Made by a program: the position numbers and the translations under genes. Positions 43,006 through 52,254 of a stretch of 64,000 bases of DNA are shown here, piece by piece. The stretch covers positions 42,913 to 106,912 of the forward strand of contig CAJTVN010000015.1 in the NCBI GenBank assembly GCA_910579685.1, written 5' to 3'. This stretch comes from an uncultured Lachnospiraceae bacterium. GTDB lineage: Bacteria; Bacillota; Clostridia; Lachnospirales; Lachnospiraceae. The notes under the pieces were generated by a model. The model was not told where the DNA came from. It saw nothing but the letters and a program-made list of their open reading frames with translations, and searched no databases. The stretch's first letter is position 1. Each line of letters opens with the position of its first letter.

Positions 43006-43866
43006 CTACTCTGCAGGCTTCTGGTAAAAGCGTCCCGAGAGCTGCTGGGTTCTCATGGCGTTCACAAAAGCGTTGGGATCCACGTTCTTGACCGACCGGA
43101 TCACCTTCTTGCTCTCCGCACCCGAAACCACCGAGTAAACCACGTTTCTCTCACAGTGCTCAAAGGATCCCTGTCCCTCTAAAATGGTGGCCCCGTGGTT
43201 GCTGATCCGGTAAATCTCGTCGCACACCTCGTTCGGCTGATTCGTCACGATAAACAGCGTCACCTGCTGATACTTCTTGTACAGCGCATGAAGCACCTGG
43301 GTGGAGGCATACTGGTAAATAATGGAGTACAGGGCCTTGTCCCAGCCGAACAGCACGCCAGCAATGGCGATGATCACGGCGTTTACGCCCAGCATCAGGT
43401 TAAAGGAATCCATTCCCTTTTTTTCGGAAAGGAAGATCGCAATAAAATCCGTTCCCCCGGTGGTGGCCTCCATCATCAGGCACAGACTGATCACCAGCCC
43501 GTTGATCATGCCCCCGAAAATACTGATCAGCAAAATATCATAGGTGATCACAAAGCCGGAAAGCAGATCCGTGAGCACACTGCCCAGCACGATCACCAGG
43601 CAGGAGTACAGCGTAAATTTCTTCCCGATAAAGCGGAACCCGATATAGATCGGAATGGCGTTGAGCAGGAGGTTCACCACCGTGTAAGGGATTTCGATAT
43701 GGAAAAACATTTCCGCAGACCTCTGTATCAGAATGGTCAGTCCCGTGACCCCGCCGGGATACAGTCCGCCCGCCCGCACAAAGGTCTTGATGTTCAGCGC
43801 CATGATCACAGCGGCAAGGCAGATCACGACGATCCTCTTAGCGTCCTTTTTGATATCAAATTTCAT
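43006..43866 (-). CDS. YitT-family membrane protein
   Basis: A 286-residue protein with five or six membrane helices in its first 200 residues (VICLAAVIMALNIKTFV, YTVVNLLLNAIPIYIGF, LLISIFGGMINGLVISLCL), the motif ATTGGTDFIA typical of the YitT family, and a cytoplasmic C-terminal DUF2179 domain (VTLFIVTNQPNEVCDEIYRISNHGATILEGQGSF). Function of YitT proteins is not established; transport has been suggested. It is 21 bases after carB in the same direction. Confidence 0.88.
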   Translation of the reverse strand: MKFDIKKDAKRIVVICLAAVIMALNIKTFVRAGGLYPGGVTGLTILIQRSAEMFFHIEIPYTVVNLLLNAIPIYIGFRFIGKKFTLYSCLVIVLGSVLTDLLSGFVITYDILLISIFGGMINGLVISLCLMMEATTGGTDFIAIFLSEKKGMDSFNLMLGVNAVIIAIAGVLFGWDKALYSIIYQYASTQVLHALYKKYQQVTLFIVTNQPNEVCDEIYRISNHGATILEGQGSFEHCERNVVYSVVSGAESKKVIRSVKNVDPNAFVNAMRTQQLSGRFYQKPAE

Positions 43867-43887
43867 AATTTTCCTTCAATTCTCCCT

Positions 43888-46800
43888 TTACTTATGGCAG
43901 ATCTCCCTGTGAAGTTCCTGCAGGGATTTCAGCTCGCTGCCCTTATGAGTCTTCACGTAATGAATTCCCTCCGCCGCCACTCTTGCGGCCGCCACCGTGG
44001 TAATATAGGAAACCTTTGCCTTGATGGCCGCCTTGCGAAGATAGCTGTCGTCATGCGCACTGTATTTTCCAATGGGAGTGTTCACGATCAGCTGGATTTC
44101 CCCGTTGGCGATCATATCCGCCACGTTGGGCCGTCCCTCGTAGAGCTTTTTCACCTTCATGGCCGGGATCCCCGCCGCCGTAATCAGGTCGCAGGTCCTG
44201 CCGGTAGCCACGATTTTAAAGCCGTCCCTGGCAAAGCTCTCCGCTACCTCCACCACCTCGTCCTTATCCTTGTCGTTCACGGAGATCAGAACCGTGCCGG
44301 AAAGGGGAAGACCGGCCTGGGCGGCCTCCTGCGCCTTGAAATAAGCTTCCCCATAGGACCTGGACAAGCCCAGCACCTCGCCGGTGGAACGCATCTCCGG
44401 TCCCAGAACCGGGTCAACCTCCTGGAACATATTGAAGGGGAACACCGCCTCCTTGACTCCGTAATTGGGAATCACCTGCTCCTGCAGCCCCGGAACGGGC
44501 GAATGCCGTCCCGTGATCTCGGAAGTGATGATCTCCGTCGCCAGCGGCACCATGCGGATGTTGCAGACCTTGGAGACAAGAGGCACGGTCCGGGACGCTC
44601 TGGGATTGGCCTCCAGCACAAAGACCTTTCCGTTTTCAATGGCATACTGCATGTTCATAAGACCCTTCACATGCATCTCCTCCGCAATCCTCCTGGTGTA
44701 CTCCTTGATGGTCTTAACATGCTCCGGCAGAATATGCACTGATGGGATAATGCAGGCCGAATCTCCGGAATGGATTCCGGCCAGCTCGATGTGTTCCATC
44801 ACCGCAGGCACAAAGGCGTGGGTACCGTCGCTGATCGCATCCGCCTCGCATTCCAGAGCATGATTCAGGAAACGGTCAATGAGAATCGGACGATCCGGCG
44901 TCACGCCCACAGCCGCATTCATATACTCTCTCATGCTCTCGTCATCATAGACCACTTCCATGCCCCGTCCTCCCAGCACATAGGAGGGACGAACCATGAC
45001 GGGATAACCGATCCTCCCCGCAATGGCAAGGGCATCCTCCACATTTGCCGCCATTCCGGATTCCGGCATGGGAATCTCCAGCTTTTCCATCATTGCACGG
45101 AACAGATCCCGATCCTCCGCAAGGTCAATGACAGAAGGAGCGGTTCCCAGAATCTTTACCCCGTTCTTTTCCAGCTCAGATGCCAGATTGAGAGGCGTCT
45201 GTCCGCCGAACTGGGCAATCACGCCTAGAGGCTTTTCCTTATTATAAATACTCAGCACATCCTCAAGGGTAAGGGGCTCGAAATAGAGCTTGTCCGAGGT
45301 ATCGTAGTCCGTGGAAACCGTCTCCGGGTTGCAGTTTACGATAATGGTCTCAAAGCCAAGCTTCTTCAGGGCCATGGACGCATGGACGCAGCAGTAGTCA
45401 AACTCGATTCCCTGTCCGATCCGGTTGGGGCCTCCGCCCAGGATCATGATCTTTGGCCGGTCCGTGCGGATGGGATTCTTATCCGGCGCATTGTAGGTGG
45501 AGTAATAGTAGGCGCTGTCCGCAGTTCCGCTCACATGCACGCCTTCCCAGGCCTCTTCCATGCCGATCGCAAGACGCCGGTTCCTGATCTCATCCTCCGG
45601 GATCTCCAGGATCTGGCTTAAGTATTTGTCGGAAAAGCCGTCCTTTTTCGCCTGGATCAGCTTCCCATCCTCCGGCAGCCCTCCCTTGCAGGAAAGGAGC
45701 TCCTCCTCTTCCTCCACCAGCTCCTTCATCTGCTGGATAAAGTATGTCTTCACCTTGGTGCGCTCAAAGATCTCCTCCACGGATGCGCCCTTGCGCAGCG
45801 CCTCGTACATGAGAAAGTGGCGTTCGCTGGAGGGTGTGTTCAGCCGCCGGAGCAGCTCCTCCTTTGGCAGGGAAGCAAAATTCCCCGCATGTCCCAGCCC
45901 GTAGCGCCCTGTCTCCAGGGAACGGATGGCCTTCTGAAAAGCCTCCTTGTAGGTCTTTCCGATACTCATAACCTCGCCCACTGCCCGCATCTGGGTGCCG
46001 AGCTTATCCTCAACCCCCTTGAATTTCTCAAAGGCCCAGCGGGCAAACTTGATCACCACGTAATCGCCGTCCGGCACGTACCGATCCAGCGTCCCGTACT
46101 TGCCGCAGGGGATGTCCTTAAGGGTAAGTCCTGCGGCCAGCATGGCGGATACCAGTGCGATGGGAAAGCCCGTGGCCTTGGACGCCAGAGCAGAGGAGCG
46201 TGAAGTTCTGGGATTGATCTCAATAACAATAATCCGGTCCGTCACGGGATCATGGGCAAACTGCACGTTGGTCCCTCCGATCACCTGGACGGATTCCACG
46301 ATCCGGTACGCCTGCTCCTGCAGCCTCCTCTGGCACTCCTCTGAGATCGTGAGCATGGGCGCCGAGCAGAAAGAATCCCCGGTATGGACGCCCAGAGGGT
46401 CGATATTCTCAATAAAGCAGACGGTGATGATGTTGTTGTCCGCATCCCGGACCACCTCCAGCTCCAGCTCCTCCCAGCCAAGGATGGATTCCTCCACCAG
46501 AACCTGTCCCACCAGGCTGGCCTGGAGGCCTCTGGCACAGACCGTCCTCAACTCTTCCTTATTATAGACCAGGCCGCCTCCGGCCCCGCCCATGGTGTAA
46601 GCGGGCCGCAGCACCACCGGATAGCCAAGCCGTCCGGCGATATCGAGAGCCTCCTCCACGGAGTATGCCACCTCGCTTCTGGCCATCTCGATTCCCAGCC
46701 GATCCATGGTCTTCTTAAACGCAATGCGGTCCTCCCCGCGCTCGATGGCGTCCACCTGAACCCCGATCACCTGCACGTGGTACTTGTCCAGTACTCCCGC

Positions 46801-47112
46801 CTTGTTCAGCTCCGCGCAAAGATTCAGCCCAGACTGTCCTCCCAGGTTGGGAAGCAATGCATCCGGGCGTTCCTTTTGAATAATCTGTGTAATCCTCTCC
46901 ACGTTCAGAGGCTCAATGTAAGTCACGTCCGCCGTCTCCGGATCCGTCATGATGGTGGCCGGGTTGGAATTGACCAGCACGATCTCATAACCGAGCTTCT
47001 TGAGTGCCTTACAGGCCTGGGTTCCCGAGTAGTCAAACTCACAGGCCTGCCCTATGATGATAGGCCCGGAACCAATAATCAGCACCTTATGTATATCTGT
47101 TCTCTTAGGCAT
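43888..47112 (-). CDS. carB: Carbamoyl-phosphate synthase, large subunit
   Basis: A 1074-residue CarB starting MPKRTDIHKVLIIGSGPI after AGGAGG; the frame extends to 47136 but without support. Two homologous ATP-grasp halves are visible: the first with GQACEFDYSGTQACKAL and VIEINPRTSRSSALASKATG, the second with GPNRIGQGIEFDYCCVHA and VLEANPRASRTVPLVSK. An MGS-like allosteric domain ends the protein (IQLIVNTPIGKYSAHDDSYLRKAAI). It makes carbamoyl phosphate for arginine and pyrimidines with the small subunit CarA, whose gene is not adjacent. It has its own promoter. Confidence 0.97.
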   Translation of the reverse strand: MPKRTDIHKVLIIGSGPIIIGQACEFDYSGTQACKALKKLGYEIVLVNSNPATIMTDPETADVTYIEPLNVERITQIIQKERPDALLPNLGGQSGLNLCAELNKAGVLDKYHVQVIGVQVDAIERGEDRIAFKKTMDRLGIEMARSEVAYSVEEALDIAGRLGYPVVLRPAYTMGGAGGGLVYNKEELRTVCARGLQASLVGQVLVEESILGWEELELEVVRDADNNIITVCFIENIDPLGVHTGDSFCSAPMLTISEECQRRLQEQAYRIVESVQVIGGTNVQFAHDPVTDRIIVIEINPRTSRSSALASKATGFPIALVSAMLAAGLTLKDIPCGKYGTLDRYVPDGDYVVIKFARWAFEKFKGVEDKLGTQMRAVGEVMSIGKTYKEAFQKAIRSLETGRYGLGHAGNFASLPKEELLRRLNTPSSERHFLMYEALRKGASVEEIFERTKVKTYFIQQMKELVEEEEELLSCKGGLPEDGKLIQAKKDGFSDKYLSQILEIPEDEIRNRRLAIGMEEAWEGVHVSGTADSAYYYSTYNAPDKNPIRTDRPKIMILGGGPNRIGQGIEFDYCCVHASMALKKLGFETIIVNCNPETVSTDYDTSDKLYFEPLTLEDVLSIYNKEKPLGVIAQFGGQTPLNLASELEKNGVKILGTAPSVIDLAEDRDLFRAMMEKLEIPMPESGMAANVEDALAIAGRIGYPVMVRPSYVLGGRGMEVVYDDESMREYMNAAVGVTPDRPILIDRFLNHALECEADAISDGTHAFVPAVMEHIELAGIHSGDSACIIPSVHILPEHVKTIKEYTRRIAEEMHVKGLMNMQYAIENGKVFVLEANPRASRTVPLVSKVCNIRMVPLATEIITSEITGRHSPVPGLQEQVIPNYGVKEAVFPFNMFQEVDPVLGPEMRSTGEVLGLSRSYGEAYFKAQEAAQAGLPLSGTVLISVNDKDKDEVVEVAESFARDGFKIVATGRTCDLITAAGIPAMKVKKLYEGRPNVADMIANGEIQLIVNTPIGKYSAHDDSYLRKAAIKAKVSYITTVAAARVAAEGIHYVKTHKGSELKSLQELHREICHK

Positions 47113-47123
47113 AAAAAACCTCC

Positions 47124-47184
47124 TGACACAAACCAAGTTTATCCTGCTTGTGTCATTTTATCATCATAGGGATGTAAGTGTCAA
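47124..47184 (-). promoter_or_regulatory. carB promoter and leader inverted repeat
   Basis: On the minus strand TTGACA (47184-47179) and TAAAAT (47160-47155) are spaced by 18 bases. Between them and the start an inverted repeat TGACACAA/TTGTGTCA (47155-47148 and 47131-47124) with a 16-base loop reaches the edge of the AGGAGG ribosome site, so it could mask the site in mRNA or act as an operator. Confidence 0.65.
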
Positions 47185-47193
47185 TTCGGAGAA

Positions 47194-48753
47194 TCAAAAG
47201 ACCTTTCGGATCACACATTGATGCTCCTTTGACCCGGAGTTATAATTGATTCCAACAGCGAGAATGTCCTCAATCTTTTCCTCTCGCAGCTTTTCACAGT
47301 ATTCTCTCTCCATAATCTGCCCGAGTGCGGCTTCCGGGGAGCTGTCAGCTTTCAGCTCAATCACAATTCCAGGCAGATTTCTGCGTCGCGGATGAAAAAT
47401 AAAGTCGACAAAGCCCTTGCCGCTTTTTATCTCCCGTTCCACCTTATATTTATTTCTGGCCGAAAGATACGCAAGCGTCACTACACATGACAGACTGTTC
47501 TCATCATTATATTTTAAGATCGGTATCTCGCTGTTGTGAATCCTGTGAAGATAGGAGGCTACCACATCGCCCTTTTGTTCCAGAGTCGCATCCAATATGG
47601 CATTCGAATTTCGAACCAGCTCCGCCACATATCCGAAGTCATCATCCTCCAAAGCGCTTTCAAATTCTATCATAAGCTCTTTATTGGGAATCCTTATCTC
47701 TCCGTCATGGTATGCCAACAGCCCATAAATAATCATGGCGGCATAAATTTCTTTTCGATTAACAGGGCTTTCCTGTCCGGCGGTATACTCCTTTTTGATT
47801 TCAATGCGGACCGGCATGAGATTTACCATCTTAACCACATCTTCTCTGACTTCACCAATATTGTGCTTCAGGAAAAAGAGTACTTCGTCCATTTTACCCG
47901 TTCTGGTCCAGTAGCTCTGGCATGCGCCGTCTTCTAAAGCGCATATCACGGATCGGGGATTGTAAATATGCCCGCCGTCTTTTGCCTGGTAACCGTCATA
48001 CCATTCGCTGATCTCGTCCAATGACAGCCTGCTCTGTCTCCTGCACAGGCTTTTCACTTCGTCTTCCGAAAATCCAAAGTAGCGCTCAAAAAAAGGGTCA
48101 TTCAGCATCGTATACTCTCTGAACATATTAAGGGCTGAGCCTGTGCTGTACTGCTTGATCGGAAGCACGCCAGTCATATAAGCCATCGCCACGTAAGCGC
48201 GGTCTTTGATCAGATCCCTCAAAAATTCCAGGAAATCCCCCTGATTTTCCAGATACAGATTATGGCTGAATATATAGTCCCATTCATCAATCAGAAAAAC
48301 GAACTCATCATTTGTGGCCGCCAGCATATCAGAAATTTTGCGGAATTCTTTATCTCCAAGTTCAGGATATGCCTCTGTCAAATCGTCCTTCAGGGAGCAT
48401 TTGATCAGATTTATATAATTTTCATACGTATTCCCGTCTTCCGGAAGATTACTCAAGCATATATTTATCACATTATATCTGTTTAGATGGACCGTATATT
48501 GCCCGCTTTTGCCGATAGCCAAAGCGTCAAAAACCTCTCCTGAATCATATGCTTTGCAATAATACGCGCCCATCATATTTAAAATGGATGTTTTACCGAA
48601 ACGGCGGGGCTTTGTAATACAGATATATTTTGTATTCGTTCTGATGCGCCTGTTTATCGCCTCAATCATACTCGACTTGTCAACGAAATATTCGCTGTTT
48701 TTCAATTCTTTGTACAAGATCAATGCAGAATTTGTATTCAAATACACAGCCAT
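47194..48753 (-). CDS. AAA-ATPase-like protein with C-terminal PD-(D/E)XK nuclease domain
   Basis: A 519-residue protein of the widespread AAA-ATPase_like + PDDEXK_9 (DUF1703) type. The N-terminus MAVYLNTNSALILYKELKNSEYFVDKSSMI is typical; the Walker A is PRRFGKTSILNMM and the Walker B region is FVFLIDEWDYIF. The end has a PD-(D/E)XK-like core (VDFIFHPRRRNLPGIVIELKADSS). ATG 48753 is preferred over 48780 because a -10 box at 48797-48792 leaves no room for a leader before 48780. These proteins are abundant in gut Clostridia and Bacteroides; their role is unknown. Confidence 0.85.
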   Translation of the reverse strand: MAVYLNTNSALILYKELKNSEYFVDKSSMIEAINRRIRTNTKYICITKPRRFGKTSILNMMGAYYCKAYDSGEVFDALAIGKSGQYTVHLNRYNVINICLSNLPEDGNTYENYINLIKCSLKDDLTEAYPELGDKEFRKISDMLAATNDEFVFLIDEWDYIFSHNLYLENQGDFLEFLRDLIKDRAYVAMAYMTGVLPIKQYSTGSALNMFREYTMLNDPFFERYFGFSEDEVKSLCRRQSRLSLDEISEWYDGYQAKDGGHIYNPRSVICALEDGACQSYWTRTGKMDEVLFFLKHNIGEVREDVVKMVNLMPVRIEIKKEYTAGQESPVNRKEIYAAMIIYGLLAYHDGEIRIPNKELMIEFESALEDDDFGYVAELVRNSNAILDATLEQKGDVVASYLHRIHNSEIPILKYNDENSLSCVVTLAYLSARNKYKVEREIKSGKGFVDFIFHPRRRNLPGIVIELKADSSPEAALGQIMEREYCEKLREEKIEDILAVGINYNSGSKEHQCVIRKVF

Positions 48754-48791
48754 GCTATTTTCCAAAACCTTTCCGTCCATATGTTTCTTTT

Positions 48792-48820
48792 ATTATAATG
48801 CCTGCACCCGCTTGTCACAA
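48792..48820 (-). promoter_or_regulatory. Promoter of the AAA-ATPase-like gene
   Basis: On the minus strand TTGTGA (48820-48815) and TATAAT (48797-48792) are spaced by 17 bases. Confidence 0.65.
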
Positions 48821-48851
48821 GAAATTCTTTGGAAGCAAGAGCACGAAGTGC

Positions 48852-48908
48852 GGAGCAATCGGCTTTCATGCGTGGTGGTGCGCCGCAAAGCGGCGCATGA
48901 ATGTTTAG
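48852..48908. repeat. Dispersed repeat with GCGCCGC hairpin, copy 2
   Basis: Contains GGAGCAATCGGCTTTCATG followed by GTGGTGG and the perfect hairpin GCGCCGC-AAA-GCGGCGC (48880-48896), then ATGAATGTTTAG. The same pieces lie in inverted orientation at 37637-37728, where an extra 37 bases or so separate the hairpin from the rest. It sits between the AAA-ATPase promoter and the XRE gene, touching the stop of the latter. Confidence 0.8.
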
Positions 48909-49105
48909 TCAAAAAGGAATATCTCCTCAATCGGCGCCTCCACGGCCCTGGATATATCGATGGCCAGCTTCAGGGAAGGGTTGTACTGCGCCTTTTCCAG
49001 GCGCATGATGGTCTCCCTTCTCACTCCCACCAGGACGGCCAGCTGTTCCTGCGTCATATCCTTCATCTGACGGTATTTTTTCAGTCTGCATTCAAAATCA
49101 GGCAT
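48905..49105 (-). CDS. Small XRE-family transcriptional regulator
   Basis: A 66-residue single-domain helix-turn-helix protein (MPDFECRLKKYRQMKDMTQEQLAVLVGVRRETIMRLEKAQYNPSLKLAIDISR in abbreviated form: Cro/CI-type HTH at residues 8-60). TQEQLAVLVGVRRETI is the DNA-recognition part. Only the last 66 codons of a longer open frame are used. The ATG overlaps the stop of the DUF3796-like membrane gene by eight bases, an arrangement common for XRE/DUF3796 pairs in Clostridia. It probably represses its own operon. Confidence 0.85.
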   Translation of the reverse strand: MPDFECRLKKYRQMKDMTQEQLAVLVGVRRETIMRLEKAQYNPSLKLAIDISRAVEAPIEEIFLFD

Positions 49106-49787
49106 TCTCGTCCTCCTCCCCTTCCGGACAGGAGTCCTCCCGGTCATAGCGGTAGAGCAGATACTGGCTAAGGAACAGCACAAGCCCCACGCCAAGCGCA
49201 AGAAGGGATGCCGCCGAAAGCATGATAATTCCCGGATCCTTCCTAAGCCTGCCGCCATAGCAGAGAACCACCAGTGCGGCCACCATGACGCCAAAAGCGA
49301 TTTTCAGTGCGCCATGCTGTGCTCTCTTTGCATTTTCCTGATACCGCTCGTCCATAAAGGTGTGTGACATCTTTCCCTCATAGAAAAATCCGAAGAAGCC
49401 AAAGAAGAGGAAGAAGAAAACGGGAAATATGTCGCCCCGGGCGCTGTAGTTCCAGAATCCAAGAACCCCAAGGAATCCAAAGAAACCAAAAAAGCCGAAT
49501 TTAGGACTGATTCTTCTCGTGGTGTGAGTCTCTTCCACCTCCCGGGCATTGCGGGACGCCGTCCTTATAATCAGTACGATCAGACAGCCAATATAGATAC
49601 AGAACAGAACCCCTGAAACAATCATGGGAAGATCCTTCATTCGGAATACGTACTGTGAAAAATCCATAGGTTCCACCAGCCTTGCCTCATTGTACTTTAC
49701 GGAATACAGGCTAGACGCCGCCATGAGAAGGATAACCAGAACTCCGGTTCCGATCAGTAACCATGTTTTTTGCTTGTTATTTTTCAT
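49098..49787 (-). CDS. DUF3796-like membrane protein
   Basis: A 229-residue integral membrane protein from the ATG at 49787 (GGGAG five bases upstream). It has five or six membrane segments, including a Phe/Gly-rich repeat FGFFGFFGFLGVLGFW and a second PVFFFLFFGFFGFFYEGKM, the usual look of DUF3796 proteins. The C-terminus is acidic (PEGEEDENA). The function is unknown; these proteins nearly always accompany a small XRE regulator, and may control its activity or sense the membrane. Confidence 0.7.
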   Translation of the reverse strand: MKNNKQKTWLLIGTGVLVILLMAASSLYSVKYNEARLVEPMDFSQYVFRMKDLPMIVSGVLFCIYIGCLIVLIIRTASRNAREVEETHTTRRISPKFGFFGFFGFLGVLGFWNYSARGDIFPVFFFLFFGFFGFFYEGKMSHTFMDERYQENAKRAQHGALKIAFGVMVAALVVLCYGGRLRKDPGIIMLSAASLLALGVGLVLFLSQYLLYRYDREDSCPEGEEDENA

Positions 49788-49870
49788 CTTTACTCCCATC
49801 TGCCCGCTCCGGCAGGCCTTGCAGACAATCGACTTCATGCTTTGTGAGGATTCGATTGTCATGAATGCAA

Positions 49871-49911
49871 AAGTGATATATTTGCCTCTTGCTGAGACAA
49901 ATATATCACTT
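49871..49911. promoter_or_regulatory. 14-bp inverted repeat upstream of the DUF3796-XRE operon
   Basis: AAGTGATATATTTG and its exact complement are separated by 13 bases. The arms are AT-rich, so an operator (perhaps for the XRE protein) is more likely than a terminator, although it also lies just after the serine hydrolase stop at 49925. Confidence 0.55.
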
Positions 49912-49924
49912 TCCATATCGAATG

Positions 49925-51706
49925 TCAATCCCTATTCTCTCCTTGGAAAAAAATATTTCCCGCCTTCTTATACCTGTCCGTTCCCATCCGCAGCCAGGTT
50001 CCATCCTCATCCTCCTCCAGAGAAAAAACAATTCCGTCTCTGTCCGTCTGCGAAATCAGACAGGTTTCCTTCTCCCTCTGCGGGTCACATACCAGCGGAA
50101 CGATCGGGTAATCCTCATGCTCCGTAGTAAAAATCAGCACGTTATCTTCATTGATTTCCGAAAGACATACCTTTCCCAAAAGCCCCTCCCCGGCCGCAAA
50201 ATAAGTCCCTATCAGAGATGGCCAGACGTTTCCCGGCGACGGATAGCTGCGGTTTTTCTGACAAAATGCCATTCCCCACCGGGTGTAATACACATTCCCC
50301 TCATGTTCCTGCGCCAGAAACCTGTCATTTTCTCCCTTTGCAAAACAGCTCCCGTTCCAGCGATAACCGCAAAGCTCTTCCTCCCTTTTCCAGCTTCCGC
50401 TCCCTTCATAGCACTCTGCGCAGAGGAGATTTCCACAGACCGCAAAGCGGTAAATCCGGCTGCTTCCATATGCCGTTCCGCTGTAGCGGCTCACAATGTC
50501 CGCTGGCACCTCTGTGTCAGCATCACCCACCCCTGCATCTGTCCGCTTCTTTCTGCATAGGAGAGCCTTTTCCTCCTGTTTTCCATTTCTTTGCTCTCCG
50601 CCTGCCGAATCCGGCTGCTCATACCTTCCCAAAAGCTTCAGCGCATTTCCTCCGATTTCCTCCAGCAGCTCCAGCCACCATACATCCCCATCGCTAGTGG
50701 CCGAAATAGCCAACGACAGGCCTTTTGCCGGGCTTACCAGCAGAAGGCTGTTAAACTGCTCCGTCCCGCCGTCCTTTATGACGGCTCCTTCTCCTAACGG
50801 AATTTTCCCCCTGGTATAAAGCGAATCCCAGCCCAGACAATAGTTCAGCGCATCATCAGCGCCTTCCAGAAAAGACTTTCCCTGCGGCCTTCTGGTTTCG
50901 TCCAGATACGCCTGTCCTATGAGATTTTGCGCATCCACAAACAAATAGCCGAACATGGCGCACTCCGGCACTGTTGTGTGGATTGCGCCTGCGCCGAAGC
51001 AGTTATAGAATTCCGGCTTTCTGCCTTTGCAGGAAACCTTTATCCGCTCCTCCAAAGCCCATCTGCCTGCCCCCACAGAATACAGCCCTGCCGGCTTTGC
51101 AATCTTCTCTCTCAGCCATTCGATGTACGGCTCCCCGGTTACCGCTTCCACCACTTCGGCAAGCAGGTCAAACCCGTCGTTGCCATAACTGGAAAAGCTT
51201 CCCGGTTTTGCGCGCAGCTTAACCCGCCCCCAGTATTCCGGCGTATTGCGGTATTTCCCGGTAAAAAGCCTGTCCCTGTAGTCCATGTCCAATTTATCCC
51301 TTAGGTTTGTACCCGGGATTCCCGAGGAATGATTCAGCAGCATCCGAAGAGTTATTTGCGGATATCGTTCGTCAGCCAGCCTCCAATTTGGCAGATACAT
51401 CACCACCGGATTGTCGAGAGCCAGCTTACCTTCCCCCGCCAGCTTCATGACCGCCGCAGTCACATAGATTTTGGAAACGGAACCGATATTATACAGATCA
51501 TCCACCTCTGCCGTACTTTCATCAAAGCCTCTGCTTCCAGCACAGGCAGCTGCCAAAAGCCTTCCGTCAGCGCAGACCGCCGCACAGACTGCGCAAGTCC
51601 CACTCTCCCTTGCGGCAGCTTCCAGCTTTTCCTGCATCCAAACCGCCAGTTCCCGGTTGGTTCCTTTCCATTGAACTGTTTTTGGGTCAGTTGGATTGCT
51701 TTTCAT
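49925..51706 (-). CDS. Serine beta-lactamase-like hydrolase (class C/PBP4* type)
   Basis: A 593-residue protein. The beta-lactamase domain (about 15-380) shows SVSK (Ser-x-x-Lys, in YNIGSVSKIYVTAAV), MLLNHSSGIPG, the Tyr-x-Asn motif in SSYGNDGFDLL and KDGG as the KTG-like triad. The extra 200-residue C-terminal part is beta-rich and includes Trp/Tyr repeats. The long upstream extension of the frame is not used: AAAGGGGAG lies before the ATG at 51706, which overlaps the HAAS gene stop (ATGA). Such proteins are esterases, D-peptidases or peptidoglycan-related hydrolases; no signal peptide was seen. It is the last gene of a PadR-HAAS operon. Confidence 0.82.
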   Translation of the reverse strand: MKSNPTDPKTVQWKGTNRELAVWMQEKLEAAARESGTCAVCAAVCADGRLLAAACAGSRGFDESTAEVDDLYNIGSVSKIYVTAAVMKLAGEGKLALDNPVVMYLPNWRLADERYPQITLRMLLNHSSGIPGTNLRDKLDMDYRDRLFTGKYRNTPEYWGRVKLRAKPGSFSSYGNDGFDLLAEVVEAVTGEPYIEWLREKIAKPAGLYSVGAGRWALEERIKVSCKGRKPEFYNCFGAGAIHTTVPECAMFGYLFVDAQNLIGQAYLDETRRPQGKSFLEGADDALNYCLGWDSLYTRGKIPLGEGAVIKDGGTEQFNSLLLVSPAKGLSLAISATSDGDVWWLELLEEIGGNALKLLGRYEQPDSAGGEQRNGKQEEKALLCRKKRTDAGVGDADTEVPADIVSRYSGTAYGSSRIYRFAVCGNLLCAECYEGSGSWKREEELCGYRWNGSCFAKGENDRFLAQEHEGNVYYTRWGMAFCQKNRSYPSPGNVWPSLIGTYFAAGEGLLGKVCLSEINEDNVLIFTTEHEDYPIVPLVCDPQREKETCLISQTDRDGIVFSLEEDEDGTWLRMGTDRYKKAGNIFFQGENRD

Positions 51707-52254
51707 TTCATTCTCCCCTTTGCTACTATCTGGATATACTTTAGCGTGATCTTCCACAACCCTTTTCCGGCAAGAAAAAACAAAGCTCCCATAAGCACCG
51801 ACAAAGGTAATGCCAGCAGGGGATGCGCCGTCCAGGAGCCAAACTGAAAGACGATAACGGGAACATCCATGCCAAGCAGAAAGCCCGCCGCTTTGACAAG
51901 GCCCGCAAGGGGTGCGATCACGCCGCAAAGCATGAGGGCTGCGCCCAGAATAGCGGTAAAGGGCAGGATGAACATGCCTCCCAGACCGGCCGCTGCATAG
52001 AAGGCCATCACCGCCGCCAGCTTTCGCATATCACATCCGTGGGTTTTTGCGATGGCTTCGCCCAGATAAGCCTGCGCCAGTTCCCTGGGATCTCCCAGTC
52101 TCTCCCTAATCTGCTCCGGCGTAAGGGATTTCCCCGCTTCCATCTCCGCCATCCCGCTTTTAATCTCGCTTATGATATCCGCCCTGTCCGCTGCGGACAT
52201 GGGCCTCAAATACCTGTCCACCTTATCAAGGTATTGATTCAAAATCTTATCCAT
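51703..52254 (-). CDS. HAAS/DUF1700-domain membrane protein
   Basis: A 183-residue protein with an N-terminal helical HAAS domain (YLDKVDRYLRPMSAADRADIISEIKSGMAEM and LTPEQIRERLGDPRELAQAYL as shortened motifs at residues 8-65) and four membrane helices in the rest. HAAS proteins are partners of PadR-s2 regulators and are thought to sense the membrane and pass a signal to them. Here it lies between the PadR gene (8-base overlap) and the serine hydrolase (ATGA overlap). Confidence 0.82.
   Translation of the reverse strand: MDKILNQYLDKVDRYLRPMSAADRADIISEIKSGMAEMEAGKSLTPEQIRERLGDPRELAQAYLGEAIAKTHGCDMRKLAAVMAFYAAAGLGGMFILPFTAILGAALMLCGVIAPLAGLVKAAGFLLGMDVPVIVFQFGSWTAHPLLALPLSVLMGALFFLAGKGLWKITLKYIQIVAKGRMK

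Noticed and set aside
43195..44742. 515-codon plus-strand frame opposite YitT and carB
   Set aside because: Spans two genes on the other strand, His/Arg-rich composition, no recognisable domain.
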